Notes: generated from the letters alone by a model not told the origin. 64,000 nt of DNA from Evansella alkalicola (GCF_019042735.1 NZ_JAHQCR010000053.1:60741-124740); one strand, 5' to 3'. Numbered from the stretch's first letter, positions 27,742 through 37,748 are shown. Made by a program: numbers and translations.

Positions 27742-30018
27742 TCACTTTAAATGAATCTTCACATCATACACACCATTTTTTATAACAAACTGAATGGCTC
27801 CATGCTCATCTGTTCTCAGAACTGGAATTTGTCTTTCATAGAATCGTTCTAAAACTTCTTCGTGTGGATGGCCAAATGAATTATTTCTTCCTGCGGATAT
27901 GATGGCAAAAGATGGAGTCCAGTGATCAATAAATGATGGAGAGGATGATGTTCTGCTACCATGGTGTCCAACCTTCAAAATATCAATGGATATAGGTGGT
28001 ACTTCCCTTACAATCCTTCTCTCCCCTGGTTCTTCCAAATCACCTGTTAATAATATACTGATACCTTCTATTACTGCGACAATAACAATGGATAAATCAT
28101 TTTCACTTTTCTCCTCGCCAGTTGGGTTAATTAAATAAAACGCAGCATCTCCGTCCTCCCAATAATCACCTGCTTCCCCCCAATTCCAAGAATAACTATT
28201 TTGATAAACACATCCCAATAGCCTTACTGCTTCTTCAGAAAAGGAATCAGATATAGGGTAGAGGACATCAACCACTCTAAATTTCTCTGAGATATAGCAT
28301 GATTCACCTATATGGTCTAAATGACCGTGAGTAAGAATAAGTCGGTCAATTTTTGCAATTCCGTTTCCTTTTAAAAATGGCTCTATTGTTCGCTCTCCTG
28401 GTCCTGCTCGTTTATTAGCCGAATCATTCCCCCAGTGTATAATACCTCCCGTATCAATTAAATAAACACCCTTACGACGAGGTAACTCGATAACAATAGC
28501 ATCACCCTGTCCTACATCAAGCATGGTTAAAACAGCATATTGACGTAAATAAGGACTAATGAGAGGTAGCATGAGAAAAAATATAAATAAGCCTCCTGCA
28601 AAAAAGATTAATTTTCTTTTTCTTAACTCGATTGTGTACATAAAGTAGAATAATGAACAAAATAAACCGAGGATAATAAGTGGTGCTGGTTTCCCAAATA
28701 CTACTGTGAAACCGTTAAGTTCCAACATAATGTCCATCATGTAATGGGCAATCACTAATGAGTGTTCTGCTAAAAAATACGTTAAATTAGCTGCAGGAGG
28801 GAAAACGATAAGTAGAATCATTGTAAAAAAAGACATTGGAAGATACCACATAGATATAAAAGGAATAAACAAGAGGTTCACTGGAAGTGTTAATATGGAG
28901 AGCTCGTAAAAATGAAATAAACTGAGTGGTAGTGAGATTCCTTGTGCAATGAGCGTAACCTTGAATAATATCACCATTTTATTTTTTCCACGCAGTAAAC
29001 GACTAGACACAAGGAGCGCAAAGCTTGTAATAAATGATAATTGAAAACCTAAATGATATAAAATATAAGGATCGTGAATTAAAAGACCTAAACCTACAAT
29101 AGACAAGACCGTTAGTGCTGAAACTTTAAATCTACATGCTCCGAAAAATAAGAAAGCCATACACATAAGAGACGCCCTCGTAACAGATGGTGCACCACCT
29201 GCTAAAATAATATATATAGGCATCATAAAAAACAATATTAGATGAGCTTTCTCTCGTGTTAATCCAATCCAACAGAAGAGATAAAACACAGCAAATGTGA
29301 TTAAACCAACATGAAGACCAGAAACAGCAAGTAAATGTAGCACTCCTAGCATCCTATACCCCTCTATCCTTTCTTTAGGAATAAAAGAGCGTTCACCAAA
29401 AACAAGTGCTGCCATCAAAGCTGATGTTTCCACATTATCAAAAGCCATGATAGTATCAATACCTTTTTTGCGATAATGAAGGATTTTTTCTCTTATGTTT
29501 GAACCTCCACCACTCTCACACTTATTTTCCGTAACCTGAAGTACCCAATGGATGCCTTGACGTTTTAAGTATTCAAAATAATCGAAGCTATGTGGGTTAC
29601 TGGCCGATCTAGGTTTCTGGAGAGCTCCTTTTACAGCGCACCTATCACCAAAAATAGGGGCTTCATCATTACCATCAAGAAAAACTTGCACGATTTCTCC
29701 TGATGAAATGAGTTGAAACTGATAAGATATTCGGAAAGTGGTCGTTAAGGTAGGTTCGCTGACTACTTCTCCATAAAAGGCTGTTTCTTCTCCAGTAAGT
29801 GTGGTCTCATTGAAAGAATGAATGCCGTAGAAATAAAAGGAAGCGAAAAATAATACACCTAATAGCAATTGCTGACAGTCTTTTTTCGATTGAATCGAGG
29901 TTAATAGTGGTATACAACCGAAGCATAGAATCATCCAAAACCAAACGTTTGCACCTTCAAAAACTAATAATAAAGCTGCAATAGCAATTAAAACGTGGCA
30001 ATATAACCTTTTTAACAA
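27742..30018 (-). CDS. comEC: DNA internalisation channel protein ComEC
   Basis: ComEC forms the channel that passes single-stranded transforming DNA across the membrane. The 758-residue protein has two or three N-terminal helices, an OB-like domain (about 90-160) and the competence membrane domain with LLAVSGLHVGLI and many helices. A C-terminal metallo-beta-lactamase-like domain carries THGHLDHIGE and GHHGSRTSSS, consistent with an active nuclease. The likely start is TTG at 30016-30018 after GGTGAGGAG. comEB lies upstream, separated by a repeat element of about 200 bases that may weaken operon coupling. Confidence 0.96.
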   Translation of the reverse strand: MLKRLYCHVLIAIAALLLVFEGANVWFWMILCFGCIPLLTSIQSKKDCQQLLLGVLFFASFYFYGIHSFNETTLTGEETAFYGEVVSEPTLTTTFRISYQFQLISSGEIVQVFLDGNDEAPIFGDRCAVKGALQKPRSASNPHSFDYFEYLKRQGIHWVLQVTENKCESGGGSNIREKILHYRKKGIDTIMAFDNVETSALMAALVFGERSFIPKERIEGYRMLGVLHLLAVSGLHVGLITFAVFYLFCWIGLTREKAHLILFFMMPIYIILAGGAPSVTRASLMCMAFLFFGACRFKVSALTVLSIVGLGLLIHDPYILYHLGFQLSFITSFALLVSSRLLRGKNKMVILFKVTLIAQGISLPLSLFHFYELSILTLPVNLLFIPFISMWYLPMSFFTMILLIVFPPAANLTYFLAEHSLVIAHYMMDIMLELNGFTVVFGKPAPLIILGLFCSLFYFMYTIELRKRKLIFFAGGLFIFFLMLPLISPYLRQYAVLTMLDVGQGDAIVIELPRRKGVYLIDTGGIIHWGNDSANKRAGPGERTIEPFLKGNGIAKIDRLILTHGHLDHIGESCYISEKFRVVDVLYPISDSFSEEAVRLLGCVYQNSYSWNWGEAGDYWEDGDAAFYLINPTGEEKSENDLSIVIVAVIEGISILLTGDLEEPGERRIVREVPPISIDILKVGHHGSRTSSSPSFIDHWTPSFAIISAGRNNSFGHPHEEVLERFYERQIPVLRTDEHGAIQFVIKNGVYDVKIHLK

Positions 30019-30089
30019 CTCCTCACCTACTATTCAATTTTAATTACAATACTCTTCATTCATTCTTTTTGAAAATTTGGATTGAGGCT

Positions 30090-30300
30090 TAATTAATGAG
30101 GGAGGCAGGACACCCACATTACGCCGTTGCCCACAGGACGCGGGCAACTTTTAGGCGGAATTTGGAAGAGGCTAACCTGTGTACCCGGCAAAGAAGACAC
30201 TGCGAAGAATGAGCAGATGTCGAACTTGCACCTTGTGTAAAAGCGAGTAGCCTGTAGCGAATTCAATTACATCAGTCTATTTTCAAAGTAGCTTTTCTAT
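30090..30300. repeat. Dispersed Bacillaceae intergenic repeat (copy 2)
   Basis: A GC-richer segment between comEB and comEC. It contains the hairpin GTTGCCC/GCGGGCAAC and the modules GAGCAGATGTCG, CACCTTGTG and AGCGAGTAGCCTGTAGCG, ending in CATCAGTCTATTTTCAAAGTAGC. The tail is shared with the copy near 53800. It splits what is normally a tight comEB-comEC junction. Confidence 0.7.
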
Positions 30301-30330
30301 AAGACTGCTTGGAAAGTCGAGTGATATTAT

Positions 30331-30897
30331 TTACGAAGGAGTGAATAACTTGTTGGCTTTTTCCTTCAACGCTTGTAGCTCTTTCTCATCTAGTCCTAAC
30401 TCTTCTAACTGTCCTAATAAATCTGCTGTAAATTTTAATTTTTCCTGACTGTTCGTATCTAGAATCATCTCTTCCAATTCTACTTGTTCTACATGAACGC
30501 CTGCTTGGTCAAATAACTCCAATGCGTATGGGTGATTTTTATAATCTGCTGCATAATACACCTTTCTAATTCCTGCTTGAATTAATGCCTTACAACAATT
30601 AAGACATGGAAAGTGGGTAACATAAATTTCCGCTCCTTCAGTAGGAACTCCAAACTTCGCACACTGTAGGAGTGCGTTCACCTCTGCATGTATCGTTCTA
30701 ACACAATGATCGTCAATAACATAACAGCCATCATCAATACAGTGTACCCCACCAGAGATGGCACCATTGTATCCACCTGCTATAATTCGTTTATCCCTAA
30801 CTACCGTAGCTCCAACCATCAGTCTGCTACATGTACTTCTTAATGCTAGTAAATGGCTTTGCGCCATAAAATATTGATTCCATGAGATTCTCTCCAT
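30331..30897 (-). CDS. comEB: ComE operon protein 2 (dCMP deaminase family)
   Basis: A 188-residue zinc-dependent deaminase of the dCMP/cytidylate type. Zinc ligands are visible: His70 with catalytic Glu72 (HAEVNAL) and Cys98/Cys101 (PCLNC). The frame extends upstream to 30990, but ATG at 30895-30897 behind AAGGGAG gives the family length. It sits between comEA and comEC. In B. subtilis ComEB is not essential for transformation itself; a nucleotide-salvage role is likely. Confidence 0.95.
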   Translation of the reverse strand: MERISWNQYFMAQSHLLALRSTCSRLMVGATVVRDKRIIAGGYNGAISGGVHCIDDGCYVIDDHCVRTIHAEVNALLQCAKFGVPTEGAEIYVTHFPCLNCCKALIQAGIRKVYYAADYKNHPYALELFDQAGVHVEQVELEEMILDTNSQEKLKFTADLLGQLEELGLDEKELQALKEKANKLFTPS

Positions 30898-31071
30898 TAT
30901 GTATACTCCCTTCGTATTTTCAATTTTAGCGTTGTAGGATTGTATTAATCCATTTATTTTCTTGGCACTACAAATTACATCATTCGACATCTTACTAACA
31001 CTAGTTTAGTCAACACACAAAGGGTTGGTCAATTATTAATTTTCTCCCTTTACTGTGTTCAAACTTTCTAT

Positions 31072-31695
31072 TTATGGAATGATAAGATATTCACGCATCC
31101 CTTCCATCGTTTTTTCTCCAATTCCAGGGACATTAACTAATTCCTCCACTTGTTTAAAGGGACCATGTTCATCAATGTATTTTAAGATAGCTTGGGCTTT
31201 TGCAGGACCAATTCCTGGTATTGTTGTTAGTTGTTCTTGAGTGGCTTGATTAACCTTAACCTTACCATCATTCTTTGATGATGATGATGTTGATGTAATC
31301 ATATCAATCATTGGATGATCTTCACCTGCAGTAGGAACGAAGATAACCATTTCATCGTAGCATTTTTCCGCCAAGTTTAGTCCACGTTCTTCAGCTTCTA
31401 ATGTAAAACCACCAGCTTTTAATATAACATCAAAAACCCGGTCTCCTGGTTCTACCTCATATATTCCTGGTTTTGACACTTCTCCTTTTACATCTACGAC
31501 AATTAGCTCTGAAATTGATTCGTGCACATCATTGCTTTCAGGTTCTTCAGGAACAATCCATGGGAAGTTGTTTTCTTCTACTTCAGATTCATAAGTAAAG
31601 GATTGAAAAACATTCGATAAAATAACCCCAATAATGATTGATATCAAACACAATAAAATGAATATCCAGTTTTTTTGTAAAAAACTCCAGTCCAT
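31072..31695 (-). CDS. comEA: Competence DNA receptor ComEA
   Basis: ComEA binds double-stranded DNA at the outer face of the membrane and is needed for its uptake. The 207-residue protein has an N-terminal transmembrane anchor (about residues 9-30), a SLBB domain (about 65-120, DVKGEVSKPGIYEVEPGDRV) and C-terminal helix-hairpin-helix repeats (VNQATQEQLTTIPGIGPAKAQ, then LVNVPGIGEKTM). A GTG three codons earlier lies in the AAAGGGTG site. It is first in the comE operon, divergent from comER. Confidence 0.97.
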   Translation of the reverse strand: MDWSFLQKNWIFILLCLISIIIGVILSNVFQSFTYESEVEENNFPWIVPEEPESNDVHESISELIVVDVKGEVSKPGIYEVEPGDRVFDVILKAGGFTLEAEERGLNLAEKCYDEMVIFVPTAGEDHPMIDMITSTSSSSKNDGKVKVNQATQEQLTTIPGIGPAKAQAILKYIDEHGPFKQVEELVNVPGIGEKTMEGMREYLIIP

Positions 31696-31793
31696 TTTAG
31701 TCACCCTTTCATAAATAGAACTTCTAAAAAATCATATTCCAAAAATAAATTCATACAATGATTATGAGATGCTTGAAAAAGGAGGGGATACGA

Positions 31794-32618
31794 TTGAAGA
31801 GAGTCGGCTTCATCGGTACAGGAAGTATGGGAAAGATTATCATTGAATCGTTTATAGAATCCCATGCTGTTACCCCATCAAATGTTACAATCACTAACCG
31901 CAGCCTCCATAAAGCTAAGGAGGTAGCATCTAAATATGAAGGTGTATCGGTAGTTGAGGATGCAAAAGCTGTGATTGAACAGAGCGATTGGGTTTTTCTA
32001 TGTGTCAAACCGTTACAAATGATCCCTTTACTAAAGGAAGTACATCATTTTCTAACAAAGAAGCATGTTCTAATTTCCATTACTAGTCCGATTTTGGTCG
32101 AAGAATTAGAGGAGATCGTTGATGCACAAGCAGTGAGATTTATTCCAAGTATTGTAAATCGAGCATTGGATGGACCATCACTCGTCACATTCGGTCAAAC
32201 GGTCACTGATGATAGCAAAGATGAGCTTTTAGCGTTCTTTAATAAAATTTCACGACCTGAAATAATTGGTGATAATATTACGAGAGTTGCATCGGATTTA
32301 GGATGCTGTGGGCCTGCTTTTCTAAGCTTCTTGTTGGAAAAAATGATTCAGGGGGCTGTGGAAGAAACAAACATAACTAAAGATGAAGCAGTCAATATTA
32401 CGGAAGCAATGATTATTGGATACGGCGAACTATTAAGGCAAAAACATTTCTCTCTAGAAACATTAAGGGAGCGTGTGACTGTACCTGGAGGAGTAACTGG
32501 AGTTGGGCTAGATGTTTTAAGAGAGGATATTGAAGCACAAAAGGTATTTAACAGATTATTTGAAAAAACACACGAGAAGTATGACGAGGATCGTAAACAT
32601 ATAAAGGATCAATTATGA
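31794..32618 (+). CDS. comER: ComER, pyrroline-5-carboxylate reductase-like protein
   Basis: A 274-residue NAD(P)-binding protein of the ProC family. It starts with a Rossmann motif VGFIGTGSMG and has the ProC-type C-terminal signature VTVPGGVTGVGLDVL. It begins with TTG at 31794 behind AAGGAGGGG; the frame upstream to 31758 would leave the ribosome-binding site inside the gene. It is divergent from comEA as in B. subtilis. ComER is not needed for competence in B. subtilis; a sporulation link has been reported in relatives. Its substrate is unknown. Confidence 0.92.
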   Translation: MKRVGFIGTGSMGKIIIESFIESHAVTPSNVTITNRSLHKAKEVASKYEGVSVVEDAKAVIEQSDWVFLCVKPLQMIPLLKEVHHFLTKKHVLISITSPILVEELEEIVDAQAVRFIPSIVNRALDGPSLVTFGQTVTDDSKDELLAFFNKISRPEIIGDNITRVASDLGCCGPAFLSFLLEKMIQGAVEETNITKDEAVNITEAMIIGYGELLRQKHFSLETLRERVTVPGGVTGVGLDVLREDIEAQKVFNRLFEKTHEKYDEDRKHIKDQL

Positions 32619-32662
32619 ACATAACAGGAAATAAGTTTTACAATAAAATAAATATTTTATAC

Positions 32663-32702
32663 AAAAATAGAGGATGTCTCAAGAGATACCCTCTATTTTT
32701 TT
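32663..32702. terminator. Bidirectional terminator between comER and yqeM
   Basis: AAAAATAGAGG arms with CCTCTATTTTT enclose an inner TCTC/GAGA pairing; T runs flank both ends between the convergent genes. On the minus side it overlaps the yqeM stop. Confidence 0.85.
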
Positions 32703-33424
32703 ACTGCTTTTAAAAAATATCGATCACTAATTTCATTTTCTTTCTCTCTTCCAAAATCACTAGTTACTTCTATGTCAATAAAACCTACATCAGACAACCA
32801 TTCTTTATAATCTTCTGGTGAAAAAGTTCTTTGAAAGTGCTCTTCGTCCAACCGATCATATGTCCCATCTTGACGCCTAATAAAGAAGGTCAGGGCATGT
32901 TCCACACTTAAAGGTTTATCCCCTGGGTTACAAAACCAAAGGTATGATATATCAGTGCGATCTTCACCGTAAAGCTGGTCATTAAAAATGTTTGTCATTT
33001 TATATGGAGAATGAACATCAAATAAGAAGATACCTCCAGGCTTTAAAGCATTAAATACATTACGAAAGGTTTGTTTAACTGCCTCTGAATCTGGAAGATA
33101 GTTTAATCCATCACAAAAAATTGTGACACCGTCAAAATCATTAAATCCCTCTAATTTTCTCATATCCTGACAATAAAGGGAAATGTTTTTATTACTTAAT
33201 CTGACTTTTTCCTCCGCAACAGTAAGCATCTCTTGAGATATATCTACACCACTCACTTCATAGCCAGCTTCACTAAGCAACAATGTAATGGAGGCCGTAC
33301 CACAACCAATGTCCAGAATTTTACCCTTATGCTTTAAATGTGTAGATGCAAATGTTAACCAGTCTTCATACGGAACATCCTCCATTAAGACATCATAAAT
33401 CGATGCGAAATGGTATTCATTCAT
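32693..33424 (-). CDS. yqeM: SAM-dependent methyltransferase YqeM
   Basis: A 243-residue class I methyltransferase with motif I ILDIGCGTASITLLLSEAGY and GVDISQEML, followed by FCDGLNYL. It lies at the end of the cluster yqeH-aroE-yhbY-nadD-yqeK-rsfS-yqeM, as in B. subtilis. The substrate is unknown. There is a 74-base gap to rsfS. Confidence 0.92.
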   Translation of the reverse strand: MNEYHFASIYDVLMEDVPYEDWLTFASTHLKHKGKILDIGCGTASITLLLSEAGYEVSGVDISQEMLTVAEEKVRLSNKNISLYCQDMRKLEGFNDFDGVTIFCDGLNYLPDSEAVKQTFRNVFNALKPGGIFLFDVHSPYKMTNIFNDQLYGEDRTDISYLWFCNPGDKPLSVEHALTFFIRRQDGTYDRLDEEHFQRTFSPEDYKEWLSDVGFIDIEVTSDFGREKENEISDRYFLKAVKK

Positions 33425-33498
33425 ACGTTACTCCTAACTCTACTAACCAAAGTAGCATTTACTAAATATTCCACTGGAAGAATTCTAAAACCTGCTGT

Positions 33499-33858
33499 TT
33501 ATGAATTAAGCACTTGCTCCACAGTCATTGTCGGTGCATCTCCCCATAGTTTTTCTAAGTTATAATATAAGCGTTCATCTTTATGAAACACGTGAATAAT
33601 TACATGATTAAGGTCAATTAGTACCCACCTTGATTCTTCAATACCTTCAAGACGCTTCAAATCAAATCCTGACTCCTGGGCGCGGTCCTTTACTTCTCTC
33701 GCAATAGCCTCTACTTGCTTTTCAGAATTACCATGACATATCACAAAGTAATCAGCAATTAAGGAAACACCCTCCATATTTAAGATTGTAATATCTGATG
33801 CTTTTTTGTCATCCGCTGCACGTACAGCTATATCTAATACTTCATTTTTATTAATCAA
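33499..33858 (-). CDS. rsfS: Ribosomal silencing factor RsfS
   Basis: RsfS (YqeL) binds ribosomal protein uL14 and blocks subunit joining when nutrients fall. The 119-residue protein carries the family signature YFVICHGNSEKQVEAIA and VLIDLNHVIIHVFHKDERLYYNLEKLW. It starts with TTG behind AAGGAGG. It overlaps no neighbour and follows yqeK by four bases. Confidence 0.96.
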   Translation of the reverse strand: MINKNEVLDIAVRAADDKKASDITILNMEGVSLIADYFVICHGNSEKQVEAIAREVKDRAQESGFDLKRLEGIEESRWVLIDLNHVIIHVFHKDERLYYNLEKLWGDAPTMTVEQVLNS

Positions 33859-33862
33859 AATT

Positions 33863-34435
33863 TTATTTCCTCCTTTTTAAATCGTTACTATAATAATTGT
33901 ATGCTTCAAATGTCTCAGGATAAACAGGTTGCCCTTTCTTAACCAAGAATCCTATGGTATTTTTTAGTGCCATGAAGCACGCTTGATCCAAATCCAGTTT
34001 AGCAATCTCACGAACTTCCTCTATACCCGGAAAGTTACGCCCTGGTTCAATATAGTCTGCCAAAAACACTACTTTTTCAATACCAGTCATATTAGCTCTA
34101 CCAGTTGTGTGATATTTTACTGCTGATAATACATCCCTATCAGCTACTTTAAGCTCATGTTCTAGATAATATGCACCAACAAATGCATGAAGAATTTCAT
34201 CCCCAAAGTCCAGAAGTCGTTCTTCTAGACCAGCATTTATAATGGTGTTTCTCATCTCTTCAACTGGACGGTATTTGGCATAATCATGAAGAATGGCAGC
34301 TAATCGAACTTTCTCAACATTCACGTTGAATCGATTGGCTAGTTTTTCTCCCTCTTCTACTACACGCTCAGTATGTTCAAATCTTCGCTTTTTTAAGCTT
34401 CTACGGACTGCATCAAAAGCCTCTATTTCATTCAT
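33863..34435 (-). CDS. yqeK: Bis(5'-nucleosyl)-tetraphosphatase YqeK
   Basis: YqeK is an HD-domain symmetrical Ap4A hydrolase. The 190-residue protein has the HD pair in AAILHDYAKY, further metal residues in EILHAFVGAYYLE and VKYHTTGR, and FLADYIEPGR. Its start overlaps the nadD stop by eight bases, so the two are translationally linked. Diadenosine nucleotides are alarmone-like stress products. Confidence 0.96.
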   Translation of the reverse strand: MNEIEAFDAVRRSLKKRRFEHTERVVEEGEKLANRFNVNVEKVRLAAILHDYAKYRPVEEMRNTIINAGLEERLLDFGDEILHAFVGAYYLEHELKVADRDVLSAVKYHTTGRANMTGIEKVVFLADYIEPGRNFPGIEEVREIAKLDLDQACFMALKNTIGFLVKKGQPVYPETFEAYNYYSNDLKRRK

Positions 34436-35009
34436 ACAAATGGTACTCCTTTATCATCTCATAAACATCATTAACTAATAAAAAACGATTTACATTATCA
34501 ACTTCAATCATTTCTCGAATCAATGATGAAGAGACATCAATGGTAGGGCCCTCTATGATATATATTTTCGCATTTACTGGTGATTTAAGTTCAGACATTT
34601 CATAGCCTGGACGTTGTATCACAACAAAAGATACAAGAGATGAAAGTTGGTCAATTTTGTACCAACTCCCAAGTGTCTGTAAGCTATCTGCTCCTATGAT
34701 AAAAAAGAAATGATGATTCGGAAATTTGCCCGTCACTTCTTTCATTGTATCTGCAGTATACGATAAACCTTCTCTGTTCAATTCTATATCACATAAAAGG
34801 TAATCTGGATGTTGATCCGTCATCGCTTCAACCATTCGAATTCTATCTTCCGTAGTCGTGCTACTATCTTTTTTCTTATGTGGCGGAATTCGATTAGGCA
34901 TCCACCAAACTTCATCCAGTTTCATCTTGATTCTTGCTTCTTCTGCCATTAACAAGTGGCCTATATGTGGTGGGTCAAAGGTACCTCCTAATATACCAAT
35001 TCGTTTCAT
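34428..35009 (-). CDS. nadD: Nicotinate-nucleotide adenylyltransferase NadD
   Basis: NadD makes deamido-NAD from nicotinate mononucleotide and ATP. The 193-residue protein has the nucleotidyltransferase motif GGTFDPPHIGHL at the N-terminus and a C-terminal ISSSLIRE-like motif (DVSSSLIREM). It is placed between yhbY and yqeK with overlaps or near-overlaps, a tight operon. Confidence 0.97.
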   Translation of the reverse strand: MKRIGILGGTFDPPHIGHLLMAEEARIKMKLDEVWWMPNRIPPHKKKDSSTTTEDRIRMVEAMTDQHPDYLLCDIELNREGLSYTADTMKEVTGKFPNHHFFFIIGADSLQTLGSWYKIDQLSSLVSFVVIQRPGYEMSELKSPVNAKIYIIEGPTIDVSSSLIREMIEVDNVNRFLLVNDVYEMIKEYHLYE

Positions 35010-35011
35010 GA

Positions 35012-35305
35012 TTAAGATGGAAGCTCTATCGTTTTCTTTTCTTTTGATTCTTTATATAAAACAATTGTACTTCCAATTACCTGAACAATATGGGCTTTGG
35101 CACCTTTACTTACTGTCTCTGCCACCTCATCCTTATCTTCATCACAATTTTGTAATACACTAATTTTGATTAACTCCCTCGCTTCTAGTGCATCTGTTAC
35201 TTGTTTAATGAGATTATCATTGACCCCACCTTTCCCTACTTGGAAAATAGGTTTCAGATGATGTGCTTCACTTTTTAAATAACGCTTTTGTTTTCCTGTT
35301 AACAT
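35012..35305 (-). CDS. yhbY: Ribosome-assembly RNA-binding protein YhbY (YqeI)
   Basis: A 97-residue single CRM-domain protein with LTGKQKRYLKSEAHHLKPIFQVGKGGV and the loop around VLQNCDEDKDE. It binds pre-50S ribosomal RNA in relatives. It follows aroE after one base and precedes nadD by two bases, so it is deep in the operon. Confidence 0.95.
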   Translation of the reverse strand: MLTGKQKRYLKSEAHHLKPIFQVGKGGVNDNLIKQVTDALEARELIKISVLQNCDEDKDEVAETVSKGAKAHIVQVIGSTIVLYKESKEKKTIELPS

Positions 35306-35306
35306 A

Positions 35307-36140
35307 CTATTTACCTCCCAGTTGTCTTAACACTGCATTACGCATTACTTCAATTGGTGCTTTCATACCTGTCCATTTTTCAAAGGCTAAAGCACCTTGA
35401 TAAACAAACATCTCCACACCATTTAATATTGTTGCACCTCGTAATTCTGCTTCTAACAGCCATTTCGTTTTCAAAGGTGTATATATTAAATCACAAACTA
35501 CTGCATTATCACTCAAGTTATCTAGGGATATAGGAGTCTTATCTTCATGTGGCTTCATTCCCATGGACGTACCATTAATTATAATGTCAAAATCATTTAG
35601 CTTATCTTTTGCTTCTTCTAGTGAAAGAGCAGAACTGACAGCAAATTTAGAACAATTTTCGGCTAACTCTTCCCCTTTTGAGTATGTTCTATTGGTAATT
35701 ACAATCTCCTTTAGACCATGTTGAGCTAAAGCTAAGGATACTCCCTTTGATGCACCGCCAGCCCCTACCATTAACACTCTTTTATCAGACAAAACTACAT
35801 CTGCTTCTAATAATGAACGTACAAATCCTTCACCATCTGTATTATATCCTTTTAAACGACCCGATTCGTTAACGATCGTATTTACAGCACCTATCTCTTT
35901 TGCCAATTCATCCACTTCATCTAAATAAGGAATGACTGAAACCTTGTGAGGTATCGTAACATTTATGCCCTTAATCCCTAAGCCCCGAATACCTGCAATC
36001 GCTTCTTCTACTCTGTCTGGATGAACATGAAAGGCATGATAAGCCATTTCTAAATTTAGTTCTTTAAAAGCTGTTTCGTGCATCAATGGTGATAATGAAT
36101 GACTGATTGGATATCCAATGACCCCCATTACTTCTTTCAT
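35307..36140 (-). CDS. aroE: Shikimate dehydrogenase (NADP+)
   Basis: AroE reduces 3-dehydroshikimate to shikimate in aromatic amino-acid synthesis. The 277-residue protein has the substrate site YPISHSLSPLMHE and NVTIPHK with the catalytic lysine, then a Rossmann fold with VLMVGAGGASKGV and TNRTYSK. It follows yqeH by about 77 bases. Confidence 0.97.
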   Translation of the reverse strand: MKEVMGVIGYPISHSLSPLMHETAFKELNLEMAYHAFHVHPDRVEEAIAGIRGLGIKGINVTIPHKVSVIPYLDEVDELAKEIGAVNTIVNESGRLKGYNTDGEGFVRSLLEADVVLSDKRVLMVGAGGASKGVSLALAQHGLKEIVITNRTYSKGEELAENCSKFAVSSALSLEEAKDKLNDFDIIINGTSMGMKPHEDKTPISLDNLSDNAVVCDLIYTPLKTKWLLEAELRGATILNGVEMFVYQGALAFEKWTGMKAPIEVMRNAVLRQLGGK

Positions 36141-36217
36141 TTTTACTATTCCCCTATCCCTCGCATTTTTTCTTTTACTTTATAGATTACTCAACGCTGT
36201 TTCGCAATTTGGCTAAC

Positions 36218-37336
36218 CTAAAATATAGATGGCCTGATACTTACATGAACACCTTTTGGTGCATGTGTTCTAATGGAAGCACCTCTACCATGAACCGTAA
36301 TCCAACCTAATCCCGAGATTACTATGTCTTGTTTTTCTTCTTCCAACTTCCAATCTTGTTTTACAAGTGGTGGAAAGTCCTTTGCACTCTCTTTATTCGG
36401 TGGTGATAGTAACTCTCCTAGATGATTCTTATACAATTCGTCTGCCTTCTCAAGCTTCGTCCTATGGATAGGAACCTCATTGGAGAAGTAGCATACAAAG
36501 GATTGGTCCTCCCCTTGCACGAAGTCAACCCTAGCCATTCCCCCAAAATAAAGTGTCTGTCCAGCTTCTAGTTGAAACACTTTTGGTTTAACTTCTTTTT
36601 TAGGAGTAATGGTTTTTAACTCCTCCTTTTCAAGTAGATGTGCCATTTGATGGTGGTTAATAATACCAGGAGTATCAAATAAGGAGGAACCATCGTCCAG
36701 TGGTACATCAATCATGTCTAATGTTGTTCCAGGGATGTTCGATGTAGTAATCATAAATTCATCATCTGCACCAAACTCTTTTAACAACTTATTAATAAAA
36801 GTAGACTTTCCAACATTCGTACACCCAACAACATACACATTGCGTCCTTCACGGTATTTTTCAATGAGGTTAGCTGTTTCCATCACAGCCTCGCCAGATT
36901 CTGCACTCATCAAATGTACATCGGTTGGTTTCAGACCATACTCACTACTCGCCCGTTTCATCCACTGTATTACTTTTGAGCGTTTCACCGACTTCGGTAA
37001 TAAATCTACTTTATTTCCAACTAAAAGTATAGGATTTTTTCCGACGAATCGGTGGAGACCAGGTAGCCAGCTACCATCAAAGTCAAATATATCTACTATC
37101 TTAACAATTAAGGCATCCTTTGTTCCTAATTCATTTAAAATTTTTAAGAAATCATCATCAGTTAATGATATATCTTGAACTTCATTATAATGCTTTAATC
37201 TAAAGCAACGTTGACAAATTACAACGTCCCTTTCTAGGGCTGATTTTGGTGTATAACCAATTCTTTCTTTATCTTCTGTTTGAATTTTAATTCCGCACCC
37301 TGAGCACATCATTTCTTGGTGTTCTGTTTCTTCCAT
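36218..37336 (-). CDS. yqeH: Ribosome biogenesis GTPase YqeH
   Basis: YqeH is a circularly permuted GTPase needed for 30S subunit assembly. The 372-residue protein has an N-terminal zinc finger (Cys11, Cys14, Cys41, Cys44). The G motifs come in permuted order: NKVD at 108-111, SAESG near 144, then the P-loop GCTNVGKS at 171-178, and DTPG at 221-224. A C-terminal RNA-binding domain follows. GAGGAG lies before the ATG. In B. subtilis yqeG lies directly upstream; here the gene is followed upstream by a gap of 570 bases. Confidence 0.97.
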   Translation of the reverse strand: MEETEHQEMMCSGCGIKIQTEDKERIGYTPKSALERDVVICQRCFRLKHYNEVQDISLTDDDFLKILNELGTKDALIVKIVDIFDFDGSWLPGLHRFVGKNPILLVGNKVDLLPKSVKRSKVIQWMKRASSEYGLKPTDVHLMSAESGEAVMETANLIEKYREGRNVYVVGCTNVGKSTFINKLLKEFGADDEFMITTSNIPGTTLDMIDVPLDDGSSLFDTPGIINHHQMAHLLEKEELKTITPKKEVKPKVFQLEAGQTLYFGGMARVDFVQGEDQSFVCYFSNEVPIHRTKLEKADELYKNHLGELLSPPNKESAKDFPPLVKQDWKLEEEKQDIVISGLGWITVHGRGASIRTHAPKGVHVSIRPSIF

Positions 37337-37641
37337 TGTTCCAACTCCTCTAATCTTGATCTTTCAATATTTAATTGCATATGGCTACCGTGAAAATAGG
37401 TAACAAGACAAACTATTATATAGTAAATACATATCAGGCGACATAGTATACATATTATTTTGTAAGTTAGTCTATCTAATCCTTATGTTTTGGAAAAACT
37501 TTCTCTTCCTTATATCATACCTAAAATATTAGTTCAATGACAAATAGGACTACTAAAAAGAAAGTAGAAACAGGATTATATGAATTTTTTTTGAATTTAA
37601 TGATAAAAACTTTTCGACAACATCCACCATATACAAACATA

Positions 37642-37739
37642 TGTGGATAACATTATACACATATCCACCCATGTTTTATTATACTTCCCCTAGTTTATGT
37701 ACACGATATCCACAACTTATCCACTGTTAATGTGGACAA
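37642..37739. promoter_or_regulatory. Cluster of DnaA-box-like sites upstream of sda
   Basis: Within 100 bases lie TGTGGATAA (37642-37650, a perfect DnaA box on the minus strand), ATATCCACC (37661-37669), ATATCCACA (37706-37714), TTATCCACT (37717-37725) and TGTGGACAA (37731-37739). Most differ from TTATCCACA by one base. DnaA controls sda in B. subtilis, so this fits a conserved replication-linked control region. The rest of 37337-37905 is AT-rich with no gene seen. Confidence 0.8.
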
Positions 37740-37748
37740 AAAGAGTGT